Shown: positions 48,331 through 60,126 of the stretch, piece by piece
How positions within the stretch are numbered: position 1 is the stretch's first letter
Layout: each line of letters opens with the position of its first letter
Assembly (NCBI RefSeq): GCF_018139145.2
Contig: NC_059500.1
Coordinates: forward strand, 20,689,437 to 20,753,436
Origin: Gymnogyps californianus
Taxonomy: Eukaryota > Chordata > Aves > Accipitriformes > Cathartidae
Length of the DNA stretch: 64,000 bases
Direction: 5' to 3'
The notes under the pieces: model-generated
The model's database searches: none
What the model saw: the letters and a program-made list of their open reading frames with translations, nothing else
What the model was told of the DNA's origin: nothing
Made by a program: the position numbers and the translations under genes

Positions 48331-50090
48331 CTTCAAACAAGCTTCTTAATATATAGTCTATAGTGACTTGTGTATTAATAGCACCAAATATGAAAGAAAA
48401 AGGCCTCCATTCCAAACAGACACAGCATGATATTGTAAATAAAAAGGTATAATTTGGCTTTTAACTAGCACATTTCCTTAGATAGAGCACATATGCTCTA
48501 CAGCAATAGAGTGCTATAGCCCTCTTCTGCAGAAGTACTGAGAGGTGGGGGAATGTGCAAGAGCACGTGGGAGGTCCTTATGGTGGACCAGAATCAGGGG
48601 CAGTGTCCACTGTGACCGTAACTACTGGGACAGCATTGTAAGCTCTGCGTTGCACATCTTCATGGTGAAGAGAAGGTGAACTCACCCTTTGCCTTACCTA
48701 TGATACAAAGACAGACCTGCTCTGCCTGAAAGGCTAGTCTCCATTTCCATAGGGAGTAGCAGGCAAATGGTGTATCAGCCAGTGCAAACACAAAGGATAC
48801 TAAAACTAAATTGTAGTTTACTCTGGTGGTAATTTCCTAATCAAGCCAAGATCATCTCCGCCAAGTGCAAACCAATCCATCCGTCCTTTAGTCTTCTATT
48901 GAGGCAGTTGCACCCCTTGTTTTTCCCTCACTGCAGATTTCCTGGTGTCCACTAGTATGATAAGTCTAAGGTACAGAGCAAAATGCTTGTGTGAGTAATT
49001 CCTTTTGCTGGGGTTTGTACTTAGTTCCCTTCAGTCTTGGAAAAATCAAACAGAAGATGTACTTACTCTGAAACCAGTCCAGCAACATTTCTCTCAGGAG
49101 TACTTCTGGAATATCAGTGTGTCCCAGATTACTGTCTATACCCTCTAGAAATGTTTTGATTAGATTAGTGTATAGCATGTGCTTCATTCTGGATGTCTGT
49201 AGTCATTGGGCCAGTGCCCAAAGCGAGATGCAATGCTATTATTAGAAATCCTATTTGAAGGTTACAAACCATTGCAGGATGCTATTTCAGGATAAGCTCC
49301 ACTGTGCTATGACCTATTGCAAACAAAGCCAAAGAACCTGCAGTGGACCACTGACTTTTTTTTATGAACCCATTTTAGCTTGGCTGAAAGTGCACAGCAG
49401 TACGTACCTAAAAATGCATCAGTGGCAGCATTGTTAGGCTTGAGGTAAAGAACAGATAACCTTAGCTGTGCGTAAGCACCTGCCAGCTTCCACTGAACTT
49501 AACTAATGCAGCTTTACTATATACAGCACCTCTGGGATCTCAGTAATGAAGTGACCCATCTTTAATAATTCTCCAAATCACAGTAATACAATAACATTTG
49601 TGACCCAATCACTTAAGAGAGTTACTCTTGAGTAGCAAAATAATAAAGCAGGAACACGTGGGGTGGTTAGATCAATAGAGATGGTAATGACGCAAACGGT
49701 AGCAAACTGCGGGGCTCTATTATCAGCGCAGCAAGTATTTACAACCAAAGACAGCAGCTCTGAGGAATTCAATCGCTCTCAGTCATTTCCTTTTCTGATG
49801 GCTATTTCATAATTCTGGGAAATTTCATGTACATGTTAATTCTTCAAATATTCTTGGCCAGCTTCCATCCAGTAAACAAGCTTTGCTATTATCTGCGTAT
49901 TTAACTCAGCCAAGCTCTCAATAATAATTTAATGACTGGATTTCATATTGCTTTGGGAATACTTGTTAACTGAATGGCTGCACTGAGAGGTTGCAATAAA
50001 ATATTCTTGTAACCATCCTGGATTTGGGGGCTTTTTCTCTTTTTGAGGGTTGTATTGTTTATTTCCCCCCATCCATTACAAAATTGGGGG

Positions 50091-50105
50091 AAAAAAAAAA
50101 AAAAA
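50091..50105. repeat. Poly(A) homopolymer, 15 nt
   Basis: Fifteen A directly after GGGGG. No retroposed body was recognised upstream. Confidence 0.88.
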
Positions 50106-51998
50106 GGCAGTTCCATATACACAACAACAAATTTCAGCAGACAAATTACTTTTAAGGTAAACTTCATCTAAAAAGGTGATTTTCCTGAAACTAGATACTT
50201 AGAAGAAAATCATGTCTTGGTTTAACGTGCATATTCCTGCAATCTTGTGAATTTGTCCTATGGCTCATTAGTGAAATAGTACTTAAGAATATTTGACTTT
50301 CAGTAAGGAGCTCACACCTGAAAATGATGAAAAGTGTTTTAACCCCAAATAACATGTGGATGATGTCTATGATGATACTCCTAGCATGACTTCACAACAT
50401 GCACATGCTGTGCTATCAATGGCTTAGAAAGTGGTTTCCTTAGTGTGGGCACTGTCATGGACAGGAGAGAAAGACTGCATGAATATATCATTTCCCTGCA
50501 TTAGGTAGGGAATAAACTACACAAGCAGACGCACTGTCTTGACTGATGTAAGGAGAATCAGACACAAAGGCTAATACCAGTGCAACCATACTGGTAAAAT
50601 GTTACACCACAACTGTGCAGTAGCACTGTGCCTCGCTGAGGCCTTACCGTTTAGCTCTTAATGAGCTTTGATGCTCTCCTCCCTGAAAACCCTTTTATGC
50701 TTTCTGTTGACTCCATATGGCACTCTGATGAGCTCACACTTCTTAAGTACTTCTGTATCAGAAAACAAGAGCAAAGCTGAAACAAAGTGAGTCATCTGTT
50801 TTAGTCTTTGCTTTCACTGCATGAGATAATGTGGAGGTGTTAATTACAAGACTTCACTGAGTCTTGACTAATAACAGTGTGCAAACAAATGTATGTCAAA
50901 CTCAGCTACAGAAAGCTTCTACTAATAAGGTAAAACTAGCAATTAGAGCTGACAATGAAGTCATACTTTTCCTTGAATATTCATTTATGAAGTGGTTGTT
51001 TGTAGGCTTGCTTCTATTTTCTTCAAGAAAACTAATAGGAACTCCTAGTCATTCATTAAAAATGACTTAAATATCATTTGGTGAGTGAGCACACTGGATT
51101 AATTCTCCTTTGTACTAATCCACTGACCCTTTGCATCAAAGGCAGAGAAGTAATGTTCTCTGAGATTCCCCAATCTGTGACCTTGGCATAATACGAACAA
51201 ATTGAATTCCCAGAAGAAGAAAAATGACACTGACCATATAAAATCACTAACCGCGTGTCTGAAACACTATTCATTTCATTTAAATTCTACAGTGGAACTC
51301 CTTCAGTTACAAGAAGAATGAATATGATTAGCACACTAAACTTAGTCCTGTCGCTTGGTCCGGGGCTTTTTTTCCCCTTCTTTACAAAGCAGTTTTGACA
51401 TGCTTCTTTAAACACACAAGCTTTGCATTCCCATGCTGGATGAATGCATACCAGGAAGAAGCAGGCTGCACGTTCAAATCTCTTTATGTGCCTGAATCCC
51501 CAAATAAAAACAATTGCAAGCTCAAACTCAGCCATGCTGTCTAATTCCATATCCATGGATTAATTATTCCCCTAAAACCATTTAATGATTATTCCAAAAT
51601 CTATTAAATTAAATACAGATAATTTCAGGGGTTTTTTTAATAGCATTTCTAGTGGAAAATAGAAAATACCATCCTGGAAAACCATTCACTAGAAAATATT
51701 TCATATGTAGCTGACAAATTAAGGACATCATTAATTTATTAAAAAAATAAGAAAGAAAATAAAATTATTCTGTTTGAAAAGATCCTTTCTTTGATCACCA
51801 ATCTCCATTTTCTCCCTATGTTATAGTGTAAGACGTTCCCACTTTTAACATATGGTGGCTATATGCCACTGCTGAGCATTGCTGAAACTGTGCTGAATAT
51901 AATGCTGCTGTGGTTCATCTTTCCTCACAGTGATATCTGTCTGAGTAATAGTTTGGCTTCATATCATTTGATCTATTCCCTAATACACTTCTGTCTTT

Positions 51999-52054
51999 TA
52001 TATCTATCTAGGTATCTATAGAGATCTATAGGGATATCTGTATTGATATCTACA
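51999..52054. repeat. Degenerate (TATC/GATA)n microsatellite
   Basis: TATATCTATCTAGGTATC followed by ATAGAGATCTATAGGG and ATATCTGTATTGATATCTAC: a decayed tetranucleotide repeat with many interruptions. Confidence 0.65.
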
Positions 52055-52899
52055 TGTACACACCGACACACATTATCAGTCTCCAATCCTTTGGCTCAAC
52101 TATCGTTTTCCAGACCAAACTCAGGGTTCTTGTTGGCCTGCTGCTCTGGGAAGGAGAAGACGAGAGGATTAAAACTGTGCCTAGCCACTGCGTGCTCTCA
52201 TTTCTGCTTCCATTTGTACGTTGGCACCAGTGATAACAACAGACGGGACTGACAAGCATAAATCTGCAAACCTAATGCAGAGACCTGGAGTCCATTCTAT
52301 TCTGTGAGTGGCTGAAGAGTGGGAAAGCTAGAATTTTGGTAGCTGGAGCCTCTATTTTAGTTCAAAATGCATCTACCAAGAAGGAGATATTGTAACAACT
52401 CTGTTACTTTCACAGCCAAAACCACACTGATTTGAAAACTTTGTTTGACATTGCATTTCTTTATCTGTTAATCTAAGCAAATATATTTGAAAATAAAGAG
52501 AAATAAAGTTAGTGAATTCAAGATGAGGTTTGCAGATAGAGGTAATAGACTTTATTAGGTCAATACAGCTGGAAAATCAGCAAATTATTAATTTTGAAGT
52601 ACTTTGTTTGGTTGTGACTTTAACCAAAGCTTGGAAAAAATGATCACATTCTTCAGGTACTGTTCAAAGGGAGTATCATGCCACTACGCCTTTAATAGAC
52701 AGTTGGTGAAAGTAGTGTTTTATGCATTCTTATTTTATTTGCAAGTTTATGACTACTTACAGGCACTTCAAACACACCGATTTCCTCCACTTTAGCAATG
52801 CAAAATCTACCATAGACCTCTACTGCAAAATAGTTAAAACCAAATAGTTTAAAGGGAACAAAATCAGAAGGAAAACTTTTGCCTTCAGTGAAACAGAAT

Positions 52900-53230
52900 T
52901 TTGTAAGAAAGCGTTTCTGTTAATTATTTCTTGTAGCAGGTATTGGCTGTCAAGGTAATGCATTACTACACCATTTGGAAAAAACTACAGTTCTAATTAG
53001 ATGAGCAAATAAATGTTCATTTCAATTTATTAATATAGCTGCAGGCCTTGTTGCAATTTATCTCTCATTTCTGAGACCAATGTATCGCAGGCTGGAAATC
53101 ATTGTGGTGAAGTAACTGGCTTTAATAATGGATATAGGCGGTGAATTATTCATGCAGAGGGGAGCAAGCCTTGATGCTTTCCACTTACTCCTTTAATTAA
53201 CTGTGGATGCTGATGAGCCCTATAGTGTGT
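52900..53230. promoter_or_regulatory. Possible conserved non-coding element (homeodomain cores)
   Basis: TAATTAG at 52994-53000 with GATGAGCAAATAAATG after it, TTAATTAA at 53193-53200, and further CCTTTAATTAACTGTGG and ATGGATATAGGCGG words lie in about 330 bp with no simple repeats. The enhancer-like reading is a judgement from motif content and lacks comparative support here. Confidence 0.25.
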
Positions 53231-55090
53231 CTAAGCTTTCTAAGTTTATCTCCCCTGTAAATGTGAATTCTCTTGTAGCTGCAAAAATATTCTGTTTATC
53301 AACAACTTAATCCAGAAAATACAATCCTGACAAAGTAACTGCTCTACCGCTGTTATTTTTTTGTATTGCTTTCATGTCAGCACCATTTCTATAACCCAAG
53401 TCTTCATTTTCAGCCCCCAAATTAGCTCAGCTGTTCTCTGCAAAAGTTATACAGCTTACAAATTCTGGAAAACGTTGCCTTACGACTTTGATATTCAATG
53501 CTCTTTCTCCCTTGAAAGTGATGGATAGGGAATGCACTAGTGAGAAACATGCTATACCCAAGACATGTCCTCAGATCCCGCAGGAGCACAGGGTAACTTT
53601 GCAATGTTTCTTTTTTTTTTATCCTAAGGGTTGCACCAGGGTACTGGGCTACCAATGGCAATGGTGAGGAGAAATTTCTACCGTCTATGAGGCCCAAGTG
53701 ATCAGTCAAAGCAAGACCTTTCAAACTCCTGGGCGTAAGACTGTGTAGTTTTGAATGTGCTTCATTCAACAGAACTGTTTCTGTGAGCCCAGTTATATAT
53801 ATGCCTGTCAATTTGTTGGATCTGGCTCCAAACCAGGAAAAATCTGAAAGAGTACAGTTCAGGAAAACTTTACTAAGACATATGAAGTAATTGAGGTTTT
53901 CCTCTCAGTATGTTGGACTAAACTTTTGTTTAAAACTGTCAGTTTATAGCTGCTTAAAGTTAATGAGCTACAGAAGACATTTTTAAGCCTTTATTTGGTG
54001 TAGCATCAAACAAACATTGCAAACTCATACCAAATGTAAGCGCTGCAATTATTTGTATGGGGATCTGTATGCTATTTATGTGGGTTTACCAATGTGCTTT
54101 AACAGTTTCCTGTAGGGGATCAATGATTATAGTTTCTTAATGAAAAAAGAATAGTAAAAAAAAAGCCTTTAGAAATTTTCACTTTTTTTTTTTTACAAGT
54201 TTTTTAATTACGTGTACAGAGTAGAGCAGGAGAAATGCACTTCAGAGAGACTTTCTGCTGAGATATAATTCAGTGGTTTTGCTGCAGTCACATTAGCGAC
54301 ATGCTTAGATAATGGATTGTCCCTTATCTGACAGATCTACATTGCTATTAGCTGTTACTAAGCAAGTAAAATATGTAGTGCACATGAACATTTATTGAGC
54401 AATTTTTGTACTGCAATGGTAGGCTTCCTTTGACTTTCAGCATTTCTGAGCTAAAGAAAGAATCTGAGGGAGGTCTTATCCTACCACTTCTCTGTAGAAA
54501 TTGAATCACTATTTCTATAAATCAAATACCATGTTAAAAGCTCAGTGAAGTAAACAACGATGTATGTGAATTAGCAGCACAACGTTAGTCAATACAAATC
54601 AAAGTGGCTTTATGAAGGTATTGATGTTTTCAGCTCTTGCGAAGGTTGAATACATTTAAGCATTTACCCCTGGAGGGACTGTTGATCCAAATGAATCTAT
54701 TCACTTTGAAACCAGATCATGGTTATGGCAGCAAACAAGCTTACATATACCAAACCAAATGTGGCACTTACATTAACCATAGTAACTGTTAAGTTCATAG
54801 CAATACAAGTGCTATTCTTAATGCAACAAAATGGAGTTGAAAACAAGTAATTGATTGCAGTATACAGGCTGTATTTTAATTCAATTTTCCATTTATTTTT
54901 GTAATTTCAGGTAAAGGGAGTGGTGGTAGAATGCAATTATAATAACGTTTTTACATATTCCACACAAAAAGAGGAGAGCTGGTTGTGATAACAGATCTGT
55001 TATTTTCTCATTTTCCTTAGTAGATTAAAGTAATATCTGCTTTAAAAGAGAAATTTTATTTTGTTTTTATGCAAATGTTATGCAGGATGT
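53231..55090. other. Non-coding DNA, no gene seen
   Basis: T runs at 53611-53620 and 54183-54194. The open frame at 53422-53811 on the minus strand (129 codons) has no recognisable domain or supporting splice signals. A further CNE-like part lies at about 53985-54160. Confidence 0.55.
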
Positions 55091-55097
55091 GCCAAAT

Positions 55098-55213
55098 CTA
55101 CTCCTGATTGCATCTGTGTAAACCTAGAGAAACTCCAGGAAAGCCTTCCCTGAGTAACACCATTGGTTTCAAAAGAATTACTTGACATAAATGCTGATGT
55201 GCCTGGTCTAGCT
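55098..55213. repeat. Old amniote repeat fragment (palindromic ACTCCTGATT-TGTGTAAA type)
   Basis: CTACTCCTGATTGCATC, TGTGTAAACCTAGAG, AACTCCAGG, then the mirrored part TGAGTAACACCATTGG, TTTCAAAAGAATTAC and ATAAATGCTGATG. This matches the layout of a common reptile and bird repeat that runs CTCCTGATTTACAC, GTGTAAAT, ACTCCATTGACTTCAATGGAGT and back. Well diverged, hence old. Confidence 0.5.
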
Positions 55214-55517
55214 GGCCCTATGTGTTGAACATTGTTAGCATGGAAGCAGTGTGTGCTGAAGGTGGTATTTATTTCTACAGAAATAATGACTGTGTGAAAA
55301 ATAATACCTTATTTCTGTTTGAATAATGTCATGAAAATGGCCAGTCTTTACAGAATTAGCTGCAGGACAGGGAACCTCATGATTGTAATCATATGATGAG
55401 CGGGAAATACTATGGAATGCCTCAGTTGATAAAGAAAACGACACCCTTTGGTTCAAATGCAAAATACATGCTGTAAGCTTTCACCTGACAGTTTAAAATC
55501 TTTTTCTTTCTCTACAG

Positions 55518-55556
55518 TGCTCTGAAGAAGTAGACCGGTACCCATGGGCTTAAAAG
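55518..55556 (+). other. Candidate 39-nt internal exon, gene unknown
   Basis: A good acceptor (TTTTTCTTTCTCTACAG, ending 55517) is followed after 39 nt by a donor-like AAAAG/GTAACG at 55557. Frame 0 reads CSEEVDRYPWA then stops at TAA (55551-55553), and the other two frames stop early, so it could only be a 5' UTR exon, a terminal or stop-carrying alternative exon, or chance. ATG at 55543 followed by GGCTTAAAAG would let it begin translation into a next exon. I do not recognise the peptide. Pairs of this kind arise by chance in 64 kb. Confidence 0.18.
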
Positions 55557-55910
55557 GTAACGTATTGCCTATACTTCAGTGTACAAAAGGGCAAACCTCC
55601 TTTGAATCTCTTTGCCTTTTCCTCCAAGAAAAAACTTATAAATATCTCTTCAAACCCATCATGCTTAATAAATGTCATCTTGCCTGAGGGTGCTTGCAAG
55701 AGACAAACGTATATTAGAGGAACCTCACAAAACTAAACAAAATCCCTGTGTAGTTGGAAGCAATAGATCTTTTTTAGCACATATGAAAAAAGAATTGTAA
55801 ATTAAAATGTCCTCCACAATGGTTTTTTTGTAGGTCTCTCTTTCTCTAAAGAATAGTGCAGCATTCAAGTGTGGGAATGTTTCTCTTAAACATGTGTAAA
55901 TCACACATTT

Positions 55911-55961
55911 CGCCTCGCAGACTGCGGCAGAACCATAGCGGCGGTGGGGGCGGGGAGGAGG
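55911..55961 (+). promoter_or_regulatory. Small CpG cluster with G-rich core
   Basis: CGCCTCGCAG and, at 55938-55959, a run of GCGG, CGG, GTGGGGG, CGGGG and AGG give about seven CpGs in 50 bp within CpG-poor DNA, with G blocks that could form a quadruplex. It lies 355 bp after the candidate exon at 55518-55556. It might mark a minor promoter, or be a GC-rich simple-sequence remnant. Confidence 0.25.
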
Positions 55962-55974
55962 AAATACTGGTCAA

Positions 55975-56920
55975 GCAGTGTGTTAATGAAACATTTACAC
56001 AAGCAGTTTATGTGGTAGTAATGAAAAAGGCCTCTTTCATCCTATCCTTTCATTACTTAGCACAATCTTTAAGAGGATTAGTTTAAAAAAAAGGGGGGGG
56101 AGAATGTGCTTATCAGTTGATTCTCAGGATCGGTGGTGCTGAGTTCTTAATAGGTTGCCCCTGGATTTGGGATTACTGCAGCACAAACTCTTTCAGGCGT
56201 TGCTACAGAACAGAAAGCAGTTTGTTTTTGCAGCATTCTCACCCTTGGATGAAGAGAGCTATTGACTTTGTGATGAAATGACACGGGACTCTAAGTTGCT
56301 GTGGACTGATCCCTTCTGTTGCTCCATCTTTCCCTTAAAGAAGAAACTACTTATTCATAATGATTTCTTTACGGTGGATGATGCAGATTGCATTGAGACA
56401 TGCACTAATTCCTCAGCTAATATGATTAAAAGCTGCTGACACTGTGAGTTTAGGCACAGCAAGCAGCAGACTCTCACAAAATCCCTGAGCTGGGATTCAC
56501 CTCTACAGGCAATTTACCCTGGAGCAGGCTGGCTACAGTGCCTTGTGCGATGTGAACGTTTTAGTTCTGTTTGGATCAGGAATCATTTTGTACTGGAGCA
56601 GATTATGCTGGATGACGTGTGTGTGCATGTCTCCCTCTTCCTAAGTTGTTCAGTACTCTGCTTTGTGGATAGTGCTGCTCTGCCATGTGGCTCTAAGCTC
56701 ACTGCCATTGGCCACCATTGCTTTGACCTCTTGCATGTGGATACTCCAGCATCATTTGGGGGCACTCCCAAAAGTCTCACCTGTGCCAGACATGCTTGCA
56801 AATAGACCTATGAAGACATCTCCAACTCAAATGAGGAAAAAAAGTGTACTTGGCCCATACAGCTCTTTCAATGATGCAAGGCCAGATCTGCAGCTGACAC
56901 AGACTGCCAAGTCCCCCAGA
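55975..56920. other. Non-coding DNA between two CpG-richer patches
   Basis: Contains an A8 then G8 junction at about 56085-56100. Open frames at 56545-56950 overlap on both strands and show no domain. No gene was recognised. Confidence 0.5.
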
Positions 56921-56924
56921 CCAC

Positions 56925-57065
56925 TGCCGGGCACCATGAGCACATGTTGACTGCGCACCCTGGCCAAAGCAACACGTAGCAGGCTTCAGTGGGAAGGTAG
57001 CGCAGCAGCGGGCTCGTGCCGTGTAACACAGCCTAGATGGAGGGAGCTGCCCCGGGCTGTCCTGA
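56925..57065. other. Unidentified CpG-richer patch
   Basis: About eight CpGs in 140 bp (GACTGCGCACC, ACACGTAGC, GGTAGCGCAGCAGCGGGC, GCCCCGGGC), well above the local level. No exon or repeat family was recognised. It could be a TE fragment or a small regulatory block. Confidence 0.35.
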
Positions 57066-57069
57066 TGTG

Positions 57070-57895
57070 TGCTACTGCTTGCTTGGTCCTGCCTCTGATT
57101 AGTTTTCATTTGATAAATACACACATATATTTGATGCTGTTGATTAGATCTTGTTGTCTACTGGCCCTAGCACTGGTGCTGGCTTCCCAGCATTATCACC
57201 CTGTTTCAAATCTCCACTTTCCCACTGGCTTAAGGAAATAAACTAATGAGAGGAAAATGGGCAAAACTGGCATACTGACTGTTCGTGAAATTCATTTCCA
57301 TTCTTACTATAATTTCATTATGCACTGTCATGAAGAGATTTTCTTTTCCATCTGGTATGGGGAACAATGACAGAAGAAGATAATCAGATATTAATTGCAG
57401 ACAACTGCAGAAAACTGACCTAGTGGGGGTGGGAGAATATATCATTACCTAAATTAGCTTATTGGGAGGTCCTGGAGCAGGTATGTTAGAGTGGTTAGGA
57501 TTACAGAGCCAGATGCAGAGAAGTGAAAGGAAATGAAGGAGGAATGGGAGTATGACACCTGCCCATTGCAATGGTAGTGAGACGTTAGATCAACTCAGCT
57601 GCCTCAGAGAGACAGCAGTATTGAAAAAAATGGATCTTAAATGCATGTGTTGCCAAAAGGTTGTTTTTATATGAGGTCTTTCTGATAAAAATATTAATCA
57701 GGGAGCTTAATTAGTTTTTACTCATTGATATGCATACGTAGACTCTGTGTTTCTTTAAGCATTTCCTATACACAACTTCCAAGTGTGATTTTGTTTAGTA
57801 GTATTTATTACTTGGTATCCCAAAACACAATACACCTCTGTCTAAAAAACTGGTCTTGCAAAAACTTATGTATTTGATTCACTTTATATGCTGTC
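57070..57895. other. Non-coding DNA, no gene seen
   Basis: AT-rich, with no recognised exon, RNA gene or repeat family between the CpG-richer patch and the CR1 fragment. Confidence 0.6.
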
Positions 57896-57900
57896 AGGTT

Positions 57901-58055
57901 TTGAGACTGTGCGGTCTCCATCCTTGGAGGGTTTCAAACCCTGATTGGATGAAGCCCTGAGAACCCTGCTCAGACCTCAGAGCTGACCCTGCTGTAAGCA
58001 TCACTTTGGACCAGAGATGTCCTGAGGTCCCTCCCTACGTGAATTATCTGATAAT
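57901..58055 (+). mobile_element. CR1 LINE, 3' end fragment
   Basis: GTCTCCATCCTTGGAGGG, TTTCAAACCCTGATTGGATG, AAGCCCTGAGAACCCTGCTC, AGCTGACCCTGCT, CTTTGGACCAGAGATGTCC and TGAGGTCCCTCCCTACGTG follow exactly the order of the CR1 3' untranslated end, plus orientation. It closes in GAATTATCTGATAATCC, a decayed form of the terminal short tandem repeat (consensus ATTCTRTG). The copy is strongly 5'-truncated, as most CR1 insertions are, and moderately diverged. No reverse transcriptase sequence is present. Confidence 0.93.
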
Positions 58056-59600
58056 CCTAAGTAGTCTCACGTGACTTAAACCTAAACAAGGGCACAAGTC
58101 TTTAGGATTTAGACATGAAAGTTCAGAGACAGTGGCATAATATCCTAAAAAGGGAATGATATGCAACCACATAATCAATCAATACTTACCTTGTGTAACT
58201 ATTAAAAGGCTATAATAATACTGGAAATATTATTGCTAGAAATGGAAAGAAAGGCAGAAAAGCTCAAAATGAACACAATCTGGAAAGTAAAAATCTGTAC
58301 TAGGTCAGAAAGTAATAAATATGTTTGGTAGGAGCTCCTGATTGTATGTGATAAACTGGCTCTATTTCTGCACACAAGAGAAGAAAGGATCATTGTGAAA
58401 TTCTTGACAGACCATAGAAGAAAACAGAATCAGTCTACTTTGCTCCTTCAAATGCAGACCAGATGAAAGAAAGAAATAGCAGAGAGTTTATTCCATGTGG
58501 CTGGATCTATGCCTACAGAAAGATACAGATGTAAATAGACTAAGAAGCTGAAGTTTTCAATTTAAAGTCTAATTGGTCAATTTAGAAAGAAATTGAGGAA
58601 ATTAAAGACAAAAGATTTGGAAAACATATGTCAATCAGTCACCGTCTCAAGAAAAGCTTAAATTAATAGAGAAACTTGGATTTCAAATTAATTTTCAAAA
58701 CAGCTCAAAATCCATTGCAGAGCAAACCTCAAACCTTCCTCTGTCCCTCTCATCTGCACATAAAAATCTCTCACACAAGTTAGATGATAAATTCAGTCCA
58801 GGTTTACCTCACTGAGGATGCAAATAATCCCCTTTTCCCCCACTTTTTCAGAAATCAGGAAATTATAGAACAGTTCCATTTGCCTCAGGAAAAAGGAACA
58901 GCAAAATGAATTTCCCAGTGTCATCACAGCACAAATAAAGAGCACATTAACCTGGGAGTGGAGCTGCCTACAGCTAAAATGGATTGAACTAGCTTTGGTC
59001 CTCTCACAAAGATACAGCCATAAACTTGCTATGTGTTCTACATATGCCTTGCAAGGGAGCAAGGCCAATACACTTCTTATTTGTAATCTCACCTCATCCA
59101 TCTACCCCAAGCTTGAGTAGCAGGAGGTGTAACATGATCAACATTGCTGTATGATGGAGCTGCACAACGGCCCTCTACCTGCTATTCCCTCCATGCAAAG
59201 GTGCAAGCAAGTTCACAGCAGTATCCGCCGTAATCACAATTTTCTCTCACTGTGCTTAAAAATGGAGAGTGTTCAAGAGCCCTCATCCAAACACAGCTGA
59301 GCTTTAGAAAATAAAAGACTGTGATGTTCCCCTCTCATTGTCAAGGCCAAAAAATTCCCAACCTTGGATTCAGTTCACCCTTAGCATCGTAGATGCCTCA
59401 GTTTTGTACTAAGAGTTGACACAGAAAAGGAGGTGAATAAAAAACTCCAGTGACACCTTTTGTTGTCATATTGTTCCTCCTGATCGCTTTGGATGCATAC
59501 GTCAAACAGTTAATTCACCATGACATTAAAAAACTGTGACTAGGTCAAAAGAAAGTAAAGATACAGTGAGCATACTGAATGTGAAGACTTTTTTTCACCA
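58056..59600. other. Non-coding DNA, no gene seen
   Basis: No exon, RNA gene or repeat family was identified. Short open frames only. Confidence 0.6.
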
Positions 59601-59602
59601 CG

Positions 59603-59645
59603 CTTTCTTTCCTTCTTTTCTTTTTCTTTTTTTTTTTTTTTTCCT
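59603..59645. repeat. 43-nt pyrimidine tract with T16
   Basis: Only C and T from 59603 to 59645, with sixteen T at 59627-59642. On the minus strand it is an A-rich tract; no retroposed body was recognised beside it. Confidence 0.88.
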
Positions 59646-59847
59646 GGGGGCCTAAGTAATTGCTACTCAAAACAGCGCTGCTAACTTTATTTTCCACTCC
59701 TAAAACCAATTTAGAATAATGCTTTTGTTCTGTGGGCATTCCCATCCTGAAGTAGCTTTCCCTTTTCCTTTTGTTCCTACAACACAATTCTTCACTAGCA
59801 ATGGATTACAATAGCTTTGTTATGTTTAGTAATAACAGGGAATAAGC

Positions 59848-60000
59848 ACAGCTGACTTGATTTGTGTGGACATGGAGAAGATTGTTAACATCTCTGTAGC
59901 TTAATTTCCTTGTTGGTAAAATGTTTCTACAGGATTACTGTGAGGATTCATCGGTTAGCATTTGCACGATACTTTGAGATTTCTGGATGGTCAGAACTAC
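59848..60000 (-). repeat. MIR-like SINE, amniote type, nearly full 3' part
   Basis: On the plus strand AACATCTCTGTAGCTTAATT, TTCCTTGTTGGTAAAATG, ACTGTGAGGATTCATCGG, TTAGCATTTGCACGATAC and TTTGAGATTTCTGGATGG match in order the complement of amniote MIR elements (AACCTCTCTGTGCCTCAGTT, TTCCTCATCTGTAAAATG, GTGAGGATTAAT, GTAAAGCGCTTTGAGATC). About 150 bp are recognisable. It runs straight into the TA-rich microsatellite, which sits where the family's CTATATAAATGC tail would be. Confidence 0.68.
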
Positions 60001-60126
60001 ATATATATCTTATATAAATGCATATATGATATACATATGATGTGTATATGTGTGTATGTATATGTATATCTATATCTATCCATCTATCTGTATGAATGTA
60101 TGTGTGTACATATGTATACATAAATA
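59999..60126. repeat. TA/TG/GATA compound microsatellite
   Basis: About 128 bp of TATATC, CATATATGATATACATATG, (TG)n with TATG, (TATC)n and TATGTATACAT words. A compound, imperfect microsatellite, likely length-variable. Confidence 0.8.

Larger units (their letters stand above)
48331..52895. other. Non-coding stretch, no gene recognised
   Basis: Contains the A15 run and the GATA-type repeat listed separately. A possible old-repeat trace lies at 50560-50620 (GAGAATCAGACACAAAGG, TAATACCAGTGCAACC, TACTGGTAAAATG). No RNA gene or exon was found. Confidence 0.55.

Noticed and set aside
53422..53811. 129-codon minus-strand open frame
   Set aside because: No domain, no codon pattern, no flanking splice or promoter features; within chance expectation.
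54380..54400. AACATTTATTGAGC, the opening word of the MIR core
   Set aside because: Only about 14 bp agree and the following bases do not continue the MIR series.
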